From CAKZYD01 sp039814715 (GTDB taxonomy: Bacteria > Pseudomonadota > Alphaproteobacteria > Sphingomonadales > CAKZYD01), in assembly GCA_039814715.1 (NCBI GenBank), contig JBCCAR010000048.1, positions 1 through 16,790 of the forward strand: a stretch of DNA of 16,790 bases, in the 5' to 3' direction. The position numbers were made by a program, and so were the translations under genes. The notes beneath the pieces are model-generated. The model saw only the letters and a list, made by a program, of their open reading frames with translations. It had not been told where the DNA came from and did no database searches. Shown piece after piece: positions 1-6,825 of the stretch. Position 1 is the stretch's first letter; every line of letters begins with the position of its first letter.

Positions 1-98
1 AATTGCTCAAAATATACAAGCATTCCAACGCTGTACCGCTTTGTAAAGCCGTCCACAGCTTTGCTCTTATGCTGATACATACGCTTAACCAGATCACT
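1..98 (-). repeat. Left arm of long inverted repeat (GIY-YIG gene)
   Basis: Reverse-complemented, these bases match 16650-16747 with a single mismatch in 98 (AAAGCT here, AAATCT on the right). Similarity continues more weakly to 158, with five substitutions and a scrambled patch carrying a net 3-base difference. The true repeat may extend beyond the window on the left. Confidence 0.9.
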
Positions 99-158
99 CG
101 TGACGCCAATATAAAGTGTGCCGCGCGGCTGGCTTGCAAGGTTATAAACAAAACCCAT
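1..158 (-). CDS. GIY-YIG endonuclease-like protein, N-terminal part
   Basis: This is the first ~52 codons of a small GIY-YIG family nuclease-like protein, running off the left edge. It belongs to the single-domain group (UPF0213/YhbQ-like, usually 80-100 residues), whose cellular role is poorly known. Seen: the start VYNLAS stands for the first motif, TLYIGVTSDL carries the YIG motif, and LVKRMYQHK supplies the conserved Arg and His. GFTKRYSVGMLVYFEQ follows as in the family. The ATG at 158 is chosen because an upstream in-frame codon is a stop. No clear Shine-Dalgarno is visible. An inverted second copy begins at 16593. The reading frame here is intact as far as it can be seen. Family assignment is firm; function beyond that is not. 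Confidence 0.85.
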   Translation of the reverse strand, partial: MGFVYNLASQPRGTLYIGVTSDLVKRMYQHKSKAVDGFTKRYSVGMLVYFEQ

Positions 159-177
159 GCGGTTAACCCAGAGTAAC

Positions 178-215
178 CATGGGTCCCCCGGTCAAGCCGG
201 AGGACGACGAAAGTG
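178..215. repeat. Dispersed palindromic repeat, half-unit copy
   Basis: An imperfect hairpin with the core CCCCCGGTCAAGCCGGAGG followed by ACGACG. It matches the right half of the longer element at 10786-10860 (CCCCGGGTCAAGCCCGGGGG then TACGAC). Such GTCAAG-centred palindromes are scattered between genes in many alphaproteobacterial genomes. This one sits between the start of the GIY-YIG gene and the end of the MFS gene. Confidence 0.6.
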
Positions 216-317
216 GCCCAATGTTCGCAACGTCCCAAACTTTGCCGTTCCGACAACACGTCCGCAAATCAATTTGTCCCGATATCCAATAGATCGATAT
301 TTAACGGACAGGTTTTG

Positions 318-500
318 CCGCGTCCGCCATTGGTTCGTTCTTATGCGCAGCGCGGGCGCGCTTTGATTGAACAGGCATTGGGGGAAAATCCAGGCAATGC
401 TGGCTGGTTTGAGTTAGTCCCTCTCATCAATGCGGCGGTTGCGCGGCTCAAAAGCGGCATGGCTTTCGTCAGCAAGTCTTTGGAGCAGTGTGCTTCATAA
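318..500 (+). pseudogene. Possible 3' remnant of an unrecognised gene
   Basis: An open frame reachable from a GTG at 213 ends at the TAA at 498-500. Only its last ~60 codons look protein-like: RSYAQRGRALIEQALGENPG and then an amphipathic stretch with VPLINAAVARLKSG. The first ~35 residues are low in sense and start inside the palindromic repeat, with no ribosome site. This suggests the tail of a gene whose front has been lost. I do not recognise the family. It ends 11 bases before the convergent MFS stop, a normal gene-to-gene distance. It could equally be a chance frame in GC-rich DNA. Confidence 0.25.
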
Positions 501-511
501 TCTGCCAATCT

Positions 512-1876
512 CTATAAGTCTTCTTGGCGCAGCTTATACCCAGCTAAAAGCCAAATCGTCAGCACGCCCATAACAGCTGGAATATATGACACGCCGAGCA
601 ACAGGGCCTGGCGGATATCTTCTGATTGTTTCGCTTCTTTTGATAAGTCCTCAGAATATCCCGCCAATTGCAGCGCAAATCCAACGATCAAAGGGCCGAG
701 AGAGAAGGTGAATTTTTCGACGAAACTGTAAAAGGATGTGAACACCCCTTCCCTGCGCGTGCCCGTCAGCTTTGCATCATAATTGATGATGTCCGTCAGC
801 ATGGACATCGCCATGATCACATTGCCGGTCCCCGACGCGCCAAGCAACGCTGCGCGCGCCAGCATGAACACAAATGGCTCTTCCGGCCCGGTCACGACCC
901 AACTAGTCACCGCAACCACATTGCATAGAGCGGAGACAATATAGGTGTTTTGTTTCCCAATCTTCTTCGACAAAGCCAGAAAAAGCGGCGCTGTCACCAA
1001 ACCCGCAAGACCTGCAACCAGCCCATAGGCGGCAAGGTCGTCAAAGTCGCGCTGGATGACGTTGAGCAAGAAATATTTAAAGGCTGCGATTGTGGCAGCG
1101 ACCCCGAAGAGTTGGCAAAATTTCAGCAGAATTAACCTGGCAAAATGCGGGTTGGTAAAGACATGGCGCACTTCCGATAGGACTGCCGGTTTCTCTTGCG
1201 GCGCATGGGTAAAGCGGGCTTTGCTTGTCCCCGCCCATGCACCCATGAGGGTTAGAAAAATCAGGACGCCGCCGATAAGCCCAACCCAGAAATACGAGCT
1301 CGGATCGGTGCGTCCAAGACGCTCGAGCAAGAAGGGTACCCCTGACCCAGCCAGAAATCCGCCGATTGAGACGGCCACAACCCGGAAACTATGGATCGAC
1401 GAGCGTTCATGATAATCGCCCGTCATTTCCGCAGGCATAGACATATAGGGGATGTTGAAGACCGTATACCCAAAGGCAAACACCATCAGCGCAACTAAGA
1501 CATAGCCTGCTATAAGGTACGTGTTGCCCAAGTTTGGCGTCGTAAAAATCATGAAAAAAGCAAAGGCGGAGACAAACGCACCAGCAAACAAAAACGGTCG
1601 GCGCCGGCTGGTGCTGGACTTCACTCTATCGCTCCACGTGCCAACGAGTGGATCGGTGATGGCATCAAATAGCTTGGGCACAAACACGACAATCCCGGCT
1701 AAGGCGGGCGGGATGTTCAAAATCGAAATGGTATAAAACAAGGATAAACCGGCGACTGTATTCATCATGAACGCAATGCCCAGGGCGCCGACGCTCCAAT
1801 ATACTTTTATGGGGCGCGGGATTATCTCTGTGCGAGGCGAGTCGCCTATTCCATCCACTGTCGCCGCATCGGTCAT
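512..1876 (-). CDS. MFS transporter, GPH (glycoside-pentoside-hexuronide):cation symporter type
   Basis: A 454-residue inner-membrane carrier with about 12 hydrophobic segments, the usual length for MFS_2/GPH sodium- or proton-coupled symporters (MelB relatives). Seen: DAITDPLVG at residues 71-79, SDRVKS at 82-87 and RRRP at 91-94, which together form the family signature at the loop between helices 2 and 3. A second domain follows a central loop near residue 220 (FTHAPQEKP). Known members move sugars, glucuronides and other small organics with a cation. The substrate here cannot be read from sequence. The start ATG at 1876 gives the expected short cytoplasmic lead of ~20 residues; only a weak AAAGGCAGA lies upstream. 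It stands alone on its strand, divergent from the DUF6356 gene, with two palindromes in the shared 242-base spacer. Confidence 0.88.
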   Translation of the reverse strand: MTDAATVDGIGDSPRTEIIPRPIKVYWSVGALGIAFMMNTVAGLSLFYTISILNIPPALAGIVVFVPKLFDAITDPLVGTWSDRVKSSTSRRRPFLFAGAFVSAFAFFMIFTTPNLGNTYLIAGYVLVALMVFAFGYTVFNIPYMSMPAEMTGDYHERSSIHSFRVVAVSIGGFLAGSGVPFLLERLGRTDPSSYFWVGLIGGVLIFLTLMGAWAGTSKARFTHAPQEKPAVLSEVRHVFTNPHFARLILLKFCQLFGVAATIAAFKYFLLNVIQRDFDDLAAYGLVAGLAGLVTAPLFLALSKKIGKQNTYIVSALCNVVAVTSWVVTGPEEPFVFMLARAALLGASGTGNVIMAMSMLTDIINYDAKLTGTRREGVFTSFYSFVEKFTFSLGPLIVGFALQLAGYSEDLSKEAKQSEDIRQALLLGVSYIPAVMGVLTIWLLAGYKLRQEDL

Positions 1877-1969
1877 ACAAATTCTGCCTTTGTTTCAGGA
1901 CGCGACCACAGAGCATTTCCGCCTGAAAAGCCATCGCCGACTTCATTTTCTGCCGCCCAGCGAGCAAAC

Positions 1970-1984
1970 CGCATCGATGATGCG
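1970..1984. promoter_or_regulatory. Palindrome, candidate operator (MFS / DUF6356 spacer)
   Basis: CGCATC-GAT-GATGCG is a perfect inverted repeat with 6-base arms and a 3-base spacer. It lies ~95 bases upstream of the MFS start in the divergent spacer. The size suits a dimeric regulator, but no regulator is encoded next to it and chance is possible. Confidence 0.3.
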
Positions 1985-2086
1985 GCGAGAGTATTTTTTC
2001 CCTAATGTGGCGCAAGAAGGAACACAGTCGCCAAAAAAGCGGCCTGAACGTAGCAACTTAGAAAAATCATCATCCCCCCTTGGGTT

Positions 2087-2107
2087 ACTCTTTGTAGAAT
2101 AAAGAGT
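2087..2107. promoter_or_regulatory. Inverted repeat directly upstream of the DUF6356 ribosome site
   Basis: ACTCTTT-GTAGAAT-AAAGAGT has perfect 7-base arms around a 7-base loop. The right arm abuts the GGAG Shine-Dalgarno (2108-2111). TAGAAT in the loop resembles a -10 box, although no good -35 is placed at 17 bases. It could be an operator over the promoter, or an RNA hairpin in the 5' leader that affects translation. Confidence 0.4.
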
Positions 2108-2118
2108 GGAGATTGATG

Positions 2119-2361
2119 ATGCGCCTTTTTACTGAGCACCCTGCAAGCGTGAATGAAACCTATACGGAACATATGGGCTCCGCGTTTTCGTTTGGCTCTG
2201 CTATGGTCGCAGCTGGGTTCGCTTGTTTACTGCACGGCATATTCCCCTTTCTGTTCCATTCGACCGGCCGCAATACCGTTGCGAAGTTGCATGACCGGAT
2301 GATCACCAGCCGCATCAAGATGCCAGACGGCTCTCGCGCCACGCTCCATCCCGCTGAATAG
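2119..2361 (+). CDS. DUF6356 family small membrane protein
   Basis: An 80-residue protein that I recognise as DUF6356, an uncharacterised alphaproteobacterial family. Seen: the conserved opening RLFTEHPASVNETYTEHMG, then a hydrophobic segment (AMVAAGFACLLHGIFPFLF, about residues 29-47), then a basic C-terminal part with AKLHDRM. It is probably a single-pass or membrane-associated protein; its function is unknown. Two tandem ATGs occur (2116 and 2119). The second is preferred because GGAG at 2108-2111 then lies 7 bases upstream. The perfect inverted repeat at 2087-2107 touches that ribosome site. The azoreductase gene follows after 190 bases on the same strand. Confidence 0.75.
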   Translation: MRLFTEHPASVNETYTEHMGSAFSFGSAMVAAGFACLLHGIFPFLFHSTGRNTVAKLHDRMITSRIKMPDGSRATLHPAE

Positions 2362-2551
2362 CCTCGTCCAAGCCCCAGGAAGACGACCAAGTTGAAAACA
2401 TGCACCGCCTGGACAACGCCCCGATTGTTTCCAACCTGGAAATTCAGAACGCAAGGATGACCGACTATACCATTAGCAAAGGGTGACTTAAGTCTCTTGC
2501 CATCAACCGCGCAAACAAACGCGCGCGACATGAGCAAAAAGGACTAAGACT

Positions 2552-3160
2552 ATGACCAACATTCTTCGCATTGACAGCGCGATGCGCACAAATGGCTCCC
2601 ACACCCGGGCGATTGCAGATAATTTAATCGACGCGCTGCAGCAGCGAAACGGCGCCAGCGTGGTGACCCGCCGCGACCTTGCACAAAGCCCCGTTCCCTT
2701 TGTGGATGAGGCTTGGATTGGCGCTAATTTCACCGATCCTGATGCGCGCACTGATGACCAGCGCGCGGTTCTGGCCGGCTCAGATACTCTGGTGGAAGAA
2801 ATTGAAGCGGCCGATATCTTAGTGATCGGCGCGCCCATCTATAATTTCGGTATCCCAGCCGCACTGAAAGCATGGATCGATATGATTGCCCGCGCCCGGC
2901 GGACTTTCCGCTATACTGCCGATGGGCCTGAGGGTCTGCTGAAGGGCAAAAAGACGTTTGTCGTGACCGTCTCCGGCGGCACTAAGGCTGGCAGTGAGTG
3001 GGATTTTGCGACGCCTTATCTGCGGCATGTGCTTGGCTTTGTTGGCCTGGACGATGTCACTTTCATCACTGCAGATGGCTCAGCAGGTCAAGACGGCATT
3101 CGCGCGGACGCGCAGCGCCAAATCGACGCTGCAATCGCTATGCCTGAAGTAGCAGCCTAG
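2552..3160 (+). CDS. azoR: FMN-dependent NAD(P)H azoreductase / quinone reductase
   Basis: A 202-residue flavodoxin-fold enzyme of the AzoR (AcpD) family, normal family length. Members bind FMN and use NAD(P)H for two-electron reduction of quinones and azo compounds in the cytosol. Seen: beta-strand opening NILRIDSAMR with the following SHTR region for FMN phosphate; GAPIYNFGIPAALKAWID (residues 93-110), the classic FMN-isoalloxazine motif; RTFRY at 117-121; and the SGG loop at 141-143. The ATG at 2552 follows AAAAAGGAC by ~10 bases. It is transcribed away from the MFS gene and ends 29 bases before the convergent small membrane peptide gene. It may detoxify quinones made by the neighbouring monooxygenase (inference). 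Confidence 0.88.
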   Translation: MTNILRIDSAMRTNGSHTRAIADNLIDALQQRNGASVVTRRDLAQSPVPFVDEAWIGANFTDPDARTDDQRAVLAGSDTLVEEIEAADILVIGAPIYNFGIPAALKAWIDMIARARRTFRYTADGPEGLLKGKKTFVVTVSGGTKAGSEWDFATPYLRHVLGFVGLDDVTFITADGSAGQDGIRADAQRQIDAAIAMPEVAA

Positions 3161-3189
3161 CCCTTCAATAAAGCGGCCGTGTTCGCGCT

Positions 3190-3300
3190 CTATGGGCCTA
3201 AGAAGGTCTCTGCCATGGGCGCGAGCTCGGTCGCTTCAATCCAGATGGCCATGATAAAGCCGACGAACAGTCCAAGTGGACCTGCAAGTTTCTCTGACAT
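3190..3300 (-). CDS. 36-residue single-helix membrane peptide
   Basis: A short open frame with a near-ideal ribosome site: GGAGGG followed by 5 bases and then ATG at 3300; it ends in TAG. The product starts MSEKLAGPLGLF and has one hydrophobic stretch (about residues 9-20, GLFVGFIMAIW), then an acidic tail with ATELAPMAETFLGP. I infer a one-pass inner-membrane peptide. It is the last element of the minus-strand monooxygenase operon, 75 bases after the DUF2783 stop. I do not recognise a family. Ribosome-site strength, sensible composition and operon position argue that it is real; the short length keeps confidence moderate. Confidence 0.6.
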   Translation of the reverse strand: MSEKLAGPLGLFVGFIMAIWIEATELAPMAETFLGP

Positions 3301-3375
3301 ACGTCCCTCCTCTTCTCTCCTAGGCAACAGGATAGAAACGAAAGATCAATATTCTTTGAAGGGACACCTCAAGTA

Positions 3376-3576
3376 TTAGTCTCGCCGCGCCTGCCGCGCT
3401 GCAGCAATTGCTTGGGCGAGCACCCGCGTATCGCCAATATGATTGGCGAGTAGCAAGATGAGTTTGGCATTGAACCGCATGCTTTCGTCATCGCTTAGGC
3501 CGCTATGGGCATCGATAATCATTTGGTAGACATCATCAGGCTTTTGAAAACTGGACGTGGTGGTGAGCTGGGTCAT
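3376..3576 (-). CDS. DUF2783 domain protein
   Basis: A 66-residue protein of the DUF2783 family, whose members are small, uncharacterised and, as I recall, often encoded beside FAD-dependent aromatic hydroxylases. Seen: DVYQMIIDAHSGLSDDES (about residues 15-32) and LLLANHIGDTRVLAQAI (41-57), the two conserved blocks. There is no signal peptide or membrane helix, so it is probably cytosolic. Its ATG (3576) overlaps the monooxygenase stop in the arrangement ATGA, so translation is likely coupled and the two proteins may be made in fixed ratio. A partner or stability role for the monooxygenase is an inference from this coupling alone. Confidence 0.85.
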   Translation of the reverse strand: MTQLTTTSSFQKPDDVYQMIIDAHSGLSDDESMRFNAKLILLLANHIGDTRVLAQAIAAARQARRD

Positions 3577-5156
3577 TGATCTGTCCCTGATGCGCGTTTG
3601 TGGGCCGCTTGAACGCTTGCGCTATCCACTTGCTTCCACCGGGCGGCGACATATTGATCAGGTCGCAGGAGGACAGCGCTGCCAGGGCTCAAGCCATAGC
3701 GCTGGCACGCGAGATCATGGCCCTTCAACTCCACATGCTTGAGCGCGCCATTGGGCAGCCCAGCAGGCAGATCATTGCCCAGCAACACGAATTCATCGCC
3801 GAGGGAATCCATCAACCAACCATCACCAAGCGGCGCATCGAGCGGCGGGCTGCCCGGCGCCACGCCCTGACCTAACCAGTCATCACGGTCGGCGGTATTA
3901 AGCGGGCCTTCCGGATACGATACAGGTGTACTCAGCCGCCCTGAATTGACAAAGGGCCGGGCAAATTCATTCTTCTCCGCCAGTTCCAAGACCGCATCGC
4001 GAAAGGCTTGGCTGGTTTTAGTTTTGGGCGTCATGAAGTCCGTTGAGCGCGTGGAATTGAGGATGTTTTCATCGGCTGTGATGACAGCTTCGGTATTATA
4101 GGTCTCTAAGAAGCTTTGAGGCGCCGCGCCGCGCAGCACAGCATCCAGCTTCCAAGCCAAGTTATCAGTGTCTGCAAAGCCGCCATTACAGCCGCGCGCG
4201 CCAAAGGGGGAGACCAGATGGGCCGCGTCGCCAGCAAAGATCACCCGGCCATGGACAAAGCGCGCCATACGGCGACATTGGAAGGTGTAAACACTGTACC
4301 ACTCTTCCTCAAAATCGATGTCACTGCCGAACATGCCGCGCACCAGTGGTTCGACATTTTCTGGCTTAATGCAGGCGTCGCGGTCCACATCCCAACCCAG
4401 TTGGAAATCACAGCGCCACACATCATCGGGCTGCTTGTGGAGGAGTGCCGATTGGCCATTAAAAAACGGCGGGTCAAACCAAAACCAACGCTCGGATGGC
4501 CGCTCTTCCTTAAATTTTACGTCCGCAATGAGGAAGTTATCTTCAAACACCCGGCCTTCAAAATCGAGCCCCATCATATCGCGGATGGCGGATTTAACGC
4601 CGTCGCAGGCGGCCAGCCAGTCTGCATTCAGAGTGTACGGTCCCTCTTTGGTTTGAACGGAGAGGCGCACGCCATCGCTGCGCTGTTCTAAACGAGTAAC
4701 TTCATGGCCCCAGCGGATGTCCACGTTGGCGTAGCTCTCTAACGCTTCGAGCAGGAACTCTTCCATGTAATACTGCTGCAAATTGATGAAGCCCGGGTTT
4801 TTCTGGTCTTTGACCGGAAGCATATCGAATTGATAAATCGGGTCTTCCTTCTCGCCCCAAAATACCTTGCCGGTATCCCAAATGACCCCTTTGTCGATTG
4901 CTTTTTGGCCTGCGCCAAGCCGATCGAGAATATCCAGGCTGCGCTTTGAAAAGCAGATGGCTTTGGAGCAATTAGCAACGAAATCCATTTTGTTGAGCAC
5001 GACGACCTGCTGGCCCTTACGGCCCAGATCAAGCGCTAATGCGAGACCTACAGGCCCCCCGCCTACGATACAAATGGGCGTATCATCATCTTTAGCTGTT
5101 GGCAGAGGCGTCGTACCCACCTCTCGCCAAATAGGGATACCGGCTATATTTGCCAT
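3573..5156 (-). CDS. FAD-dependent aromatic monooxygenase (PheA/TfdB-type hydroxylase)
   Basis: A 527-residue class A flavoprotein hydroxylase. Known relatives use NAD(P)H and O2 to hydroxylate phenolic or related aromatic rings in the cytosol. Seen in order: GGGPVG (residues 32-37) of the Rossmann FAD fold; SKAICFSKRSLDILDRLG, the substrate/FAD region (64-81); CDG at 184-186, the DG motif for FAD and NAD(P)H; GDAAHLVSPFGARG (309-322), the GD motif binding FAD ribitol; DNLAWKL at 331-337; and a C-terminal thioredoxin-like region to 527. All key motifs are present. The TGA of the upstream CMD-like gene overlaps its ATG (TGATG), and its own stop overlaps the DUF2783 start. It is the core enzyme of this operon. 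The substrate is unknown; a phenol or hydroxylated aromatic acid is likeliest. Confidence 0.88.
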   Translation of the reverse strand: MANIAGIPIWREVGTTPLPTAKDDDTPICIVGGGPVGLALALDLGRKGQQVVVLNKMDFVANCSKAICFSKRSLDILDRLGAGQKAIDKGVIWDTGKVFWGEKEDPIYQFDMLPVKDQKNPGFINLQQYYMEEFLLEALESYANVDIRWGHEVTRLEQRSDGVRLSVQTKEGPYTLNADWLAACDGVKSAIRDMMGLDFEGRVFEDNFLIADVKFKEERPSERWFWFDPPFFNGQSALLHKQPDDVWRCDFQLGWDVDRDACIKPENVEPLVRGMFGSDIDFEEEWYSVYTFQCRRMARFVHGRVIFAGDAAHLVSPFGARGCNGGFADTDNLAWKLDAVLRGAAPQSFLETYNTEAVITADENILNSTRSTDFMTPKTKTSQAFRDAVLELAEKNEFARPFVNSGRLSTPVSYPEGPLNTADRDDWLGQGVAPGSPPLDAPLGDGWLMDSLGDEFVLLGNDLPAGLPNGALKHVELKGHDLACQRYGLSPGSAVLLRPDQYVAARWKQVDSASVQAAHKRASGTDQ

Positions 5157-5758
5157 CAGGCTTGCTCCCCGTGCTTGCCTGCGCTCCAGCCTTTGGCGCC
5201 AAGCAGATGAGTGGCGCGCTCGTTGGCCAGCGGTTCAAGGGCTGTCGCCATGGTGTCATTCCAGCGATTCAGATAGCCAAACAGCGCGATCGAGGCCGTG
5301 ATTTCCACGATCTCGCCCTCGTCAAAATGCTTAGCAAGCGCATCAAAATGAGCCTGCGTTGCGGCGTTGGGCACTTGCGCAGCATGATAGGCAAGGTCGA
5401 GAGCAGCGCGCTCCGCGTCAGTGAAATGCGGCGATGTTTCATAGGCCATAATGTCGGCGATTTTTTCATCGCTCGCGTTATAGAGATGCGACAAATTCGC
5501 CATATGCGATTGGCAATAGAGGCATCCCGCTGCGTAGCTGGAGATGAGTGAAATCAGCATCTTGAGCTCTTGCGCCACCGTGCCTTCATAGAGCACCGCC
5601 TGATTGAGCTGCATAAAGGCTTTCACAATTTCAGGCCGGCGCGCCATGGTGCGGATGGAATTGGGCGTGAAGCCGCGTGTGGCCTCATAATGGGCGAAGC
5701 GATCGCGGATGAAATCATCTTCAATTTCATCATTCTCGAGTGGTCTGAGGTGGGGCAT
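5156..5758 (-). CDS. Carboxymuconolactone decarboxylase / AhpD-like protein with CxxC
   Basis: A 200-residue all-helical protein of the CMD/AhpD superfamily. Seen: the core AAGCLYCQSHMANL with Cys79, Cys82 and His85, the CxxCxxxH redox site of AhpD-type peroxidase-related members. True gamma-carboxymuconolactone decarboxylases lack this cysteine pair, so a thiol-redox or peroxide role is more likely than ring-cleavage chemistry. The start is set at ATG 5758, 5 bases after the MBL stop, with AGGA 9 bases upstream. A longer version from TTG 5785 would overlap the previous gene and lacks a ribosome site. Its stop overlaps the monooxygenase ATG, so it belongs to the same operon. It might consume peroxide released by uncoupled monooxygenase turnover (inference). 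Confidence 0.82.
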   Translation of the reverse strand: MPHLRPLENDEIEDDFIRDRFAHYEATRGFTPNSIRTMARRPEIVKAFMQLNQAVLYEGTVAQELKMLISLISSYAAGCLYCQSHMANLSHLYNASDEKIADIMAYETSPHFTDAERAALDLAYHAAQVPNAATQAHFDALAKHFDEGEIVEITASIALFGYLNRWNDTMATALEPLANERATHLLGAKGWSAGKHGEQA

Positions 5759-5763
5759 GAAAC

Positions 5764-6723
5764 TTAATCCTGCAGCTGGTCCCAAACCTCACGGTCGCGC
5801 TCCATGGTCCAAATGCGCGGCCAATCGATGCCGTCCATTTCATCCCACAAGCGCTGCACATTAAACGGCAGGCAATGCTCAAAAATTGGCCAATGGCCGA
5901 ACTTTGGCGCAAGGGCTTTGTGCGTGGCTTCAAAGGCATCCTTTAAGGTGCCGCCATTTTTATGCGCCGCCCCTACATTGTCGATCATGCCTGTCAGAAA
6001 AGCGCGCGTTTGTTCAATGGCGGCGTCGCAAGCATCAACGCCGCGAGGCACAGCGCCGCGGCCACCCACCAGCTTTTCTGCGCGGAACGCTTTGACCGTG
6101 TCGAGCGTGTCTGATGACCAGTCCATATGGAATGCGTCGCCTGTATACAGCGCAGCTTCTGCTTCAACCAGGTCGCCTGCAAACAGCGTTTTGGATTTTT
6201 CATGCCAGACCGCGATGTCGCCCGCCGTATGACCACGCCCGCAGAATTTGAGCTGCAAGCTCCCGCGCTCGCCCCCAAGCGGGATCGACATTTCATTTTT
6301 GAACGTCAGATCAGGCATGGTCAGCCCAGGAATAGCGTCAGGCTCTTTAAACAAACGCGGCATACGGCCAAATTCGGAATCCCAATCTTGCTTGCCGCGC
6401 TCTTCAATCAAAAAACGAGTCATGTCCGACATGATGATGCTGCCTGCGCCAAAAGCGCTCGCGCCAAGCACGCGCACCGCGTGGTAGTGCGTGAGCACCA
6501 GGTATTTGATTGGTTTGTCCGTATGCTCGCGCAGCTTGGTCAGCCAGTCATTGGCCGCAGCAGGCGTTGCCCGCGCTTCGATGCAGACGAGGAAGTCTTC
6601 GCCTTCAATGGCCCCCACATTCGGATCACCTTCCGCGGTCAGCGCGTAAACGCCGTCAGCTAAGATTTCGAGCGTTTCGGTTTTTTCATCGAGGTCGGCG
6701 GAGGAGGCAAAAGGTTTGGCCAT
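5764..6723 (-). CDS. MBL-fold hydrolase with altered metal motif
   Basis: A 319-residue metallo-beta-lactamase-fold protein, first gene of the catabolic operon. Seen: strand LVLTHYHAVRVLGAS (75-89), where the usual HxHxDH reads His79-Tyr-His81-Ala-Val83-Arg84, so the Asp and third His are replaced. Later metal ligands persist: GRGHTAGD (His165) and FAGDLVE (Asp184). The C-terminal part includes a GRGAVP motif and IFEHCLPFNVQRLWDE. From memory this HYHAVR variant recurs in a proteobacterial subfamily found in aromatic-degradation loci, so the change is probably ancestral and not decay. One metal site is likely lost or remodelled. The start ATG at 6723 has GGGA about 8 bases upstream. A LuxR-type gene is divergent, with palindromes in the spacer. 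Confidence 0.85.
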   Translation of the reverse strand: MAKPFASSADLDEKTETLEILADGVYALTAEGDPNVGAIEGEDFLVCIEARATPAAANDWLTKLREHTDKPIKYLVLTHYHAVRVLGASAFGAGSIIMSDMTRFLIEERGKQDWDSEFGRMPRLFKEPDAIPGLTMPDLTFKNEMSIPLGGERGSLQLKFCGRGHTAGDIAVWHEKSKTLFAGDLVEAEAALYTGDAFHMDWSSDTLDTVKAFRAEKLVGGRGAVPRGVDACDAAIEQTRAFLTGMIDNVGAAHKNGGTLKDAFEATHKALAPKFGHWPIFEHCLPFNVQRLWDEMDGIDWPRIWTMERDREVWDQLQD

Positions 6724-6749
6724 CGCATTTTTCCCATGGAGTGACTATG

Positions 6750-6770
6750 GTTACAAAAAATAACAGTAAC
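6750..6770. promoter_or_regulatory. GTTAC...GTAAC inverted repeat in divergent spacer
   Basis: GTTAC and GTAAC form 5-base perfect arms separated by 11 A/T-rich bases, 27 bases upstream of the MBL start. The A/T-rich stretch in an otherwise GC-rich region also suits a promoter for the minus-strand operon. No confident -35/-10 pair can be assigned. Confidence 0.3.
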
Positions 6771-6789
6771 ACCTAAACGGCGCGCGTGC

Positions 6790-6807
6790 GTCCACAGGTC
6801 TATGGAC
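6790..6807. promoter_or_regulatory. 18-bp palindrome, candidate LuxR-type operator
   Basis: GTCCACAGGTCTATGGAC has perfect 5-base outer arms, and 14 of its 18 positions are symmetric. The length is close to lux-box operators (about 20 bp) and it ends 18 bases before the GTG start of the LuxR-type gene. Autoregulation, or shared control of the divergent MBL-monooxygenase operon, would fit; this is inferred from position. Confidence 0.4.
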
Positions 6808-6825
6808 AGGATTTGAAAGAGCGGT

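Noticed and set aside
4116..4691. 191-codon plus-strand frame opposite the FAD monooxygenase
   Set aside because: The minus strand shows all three flavin-hydroxylase motifs; the antisense frame has none.
5156..5758. True 4-carboxymuconolactone decarboxylase (PcaC)
   Set aside because: The protein carries a CxxCxxxH redox site and is ~200 residues, unlike PcaC (~130 residues without the pair); no other protocatechuate-pathway gene is present.
6127..6663. 178-codon plus-strand frame opposite the MBL gene
   Set aside because: Antisense shadow; no motif, and it lies wholly inside a recognisable MBL-fold gene.
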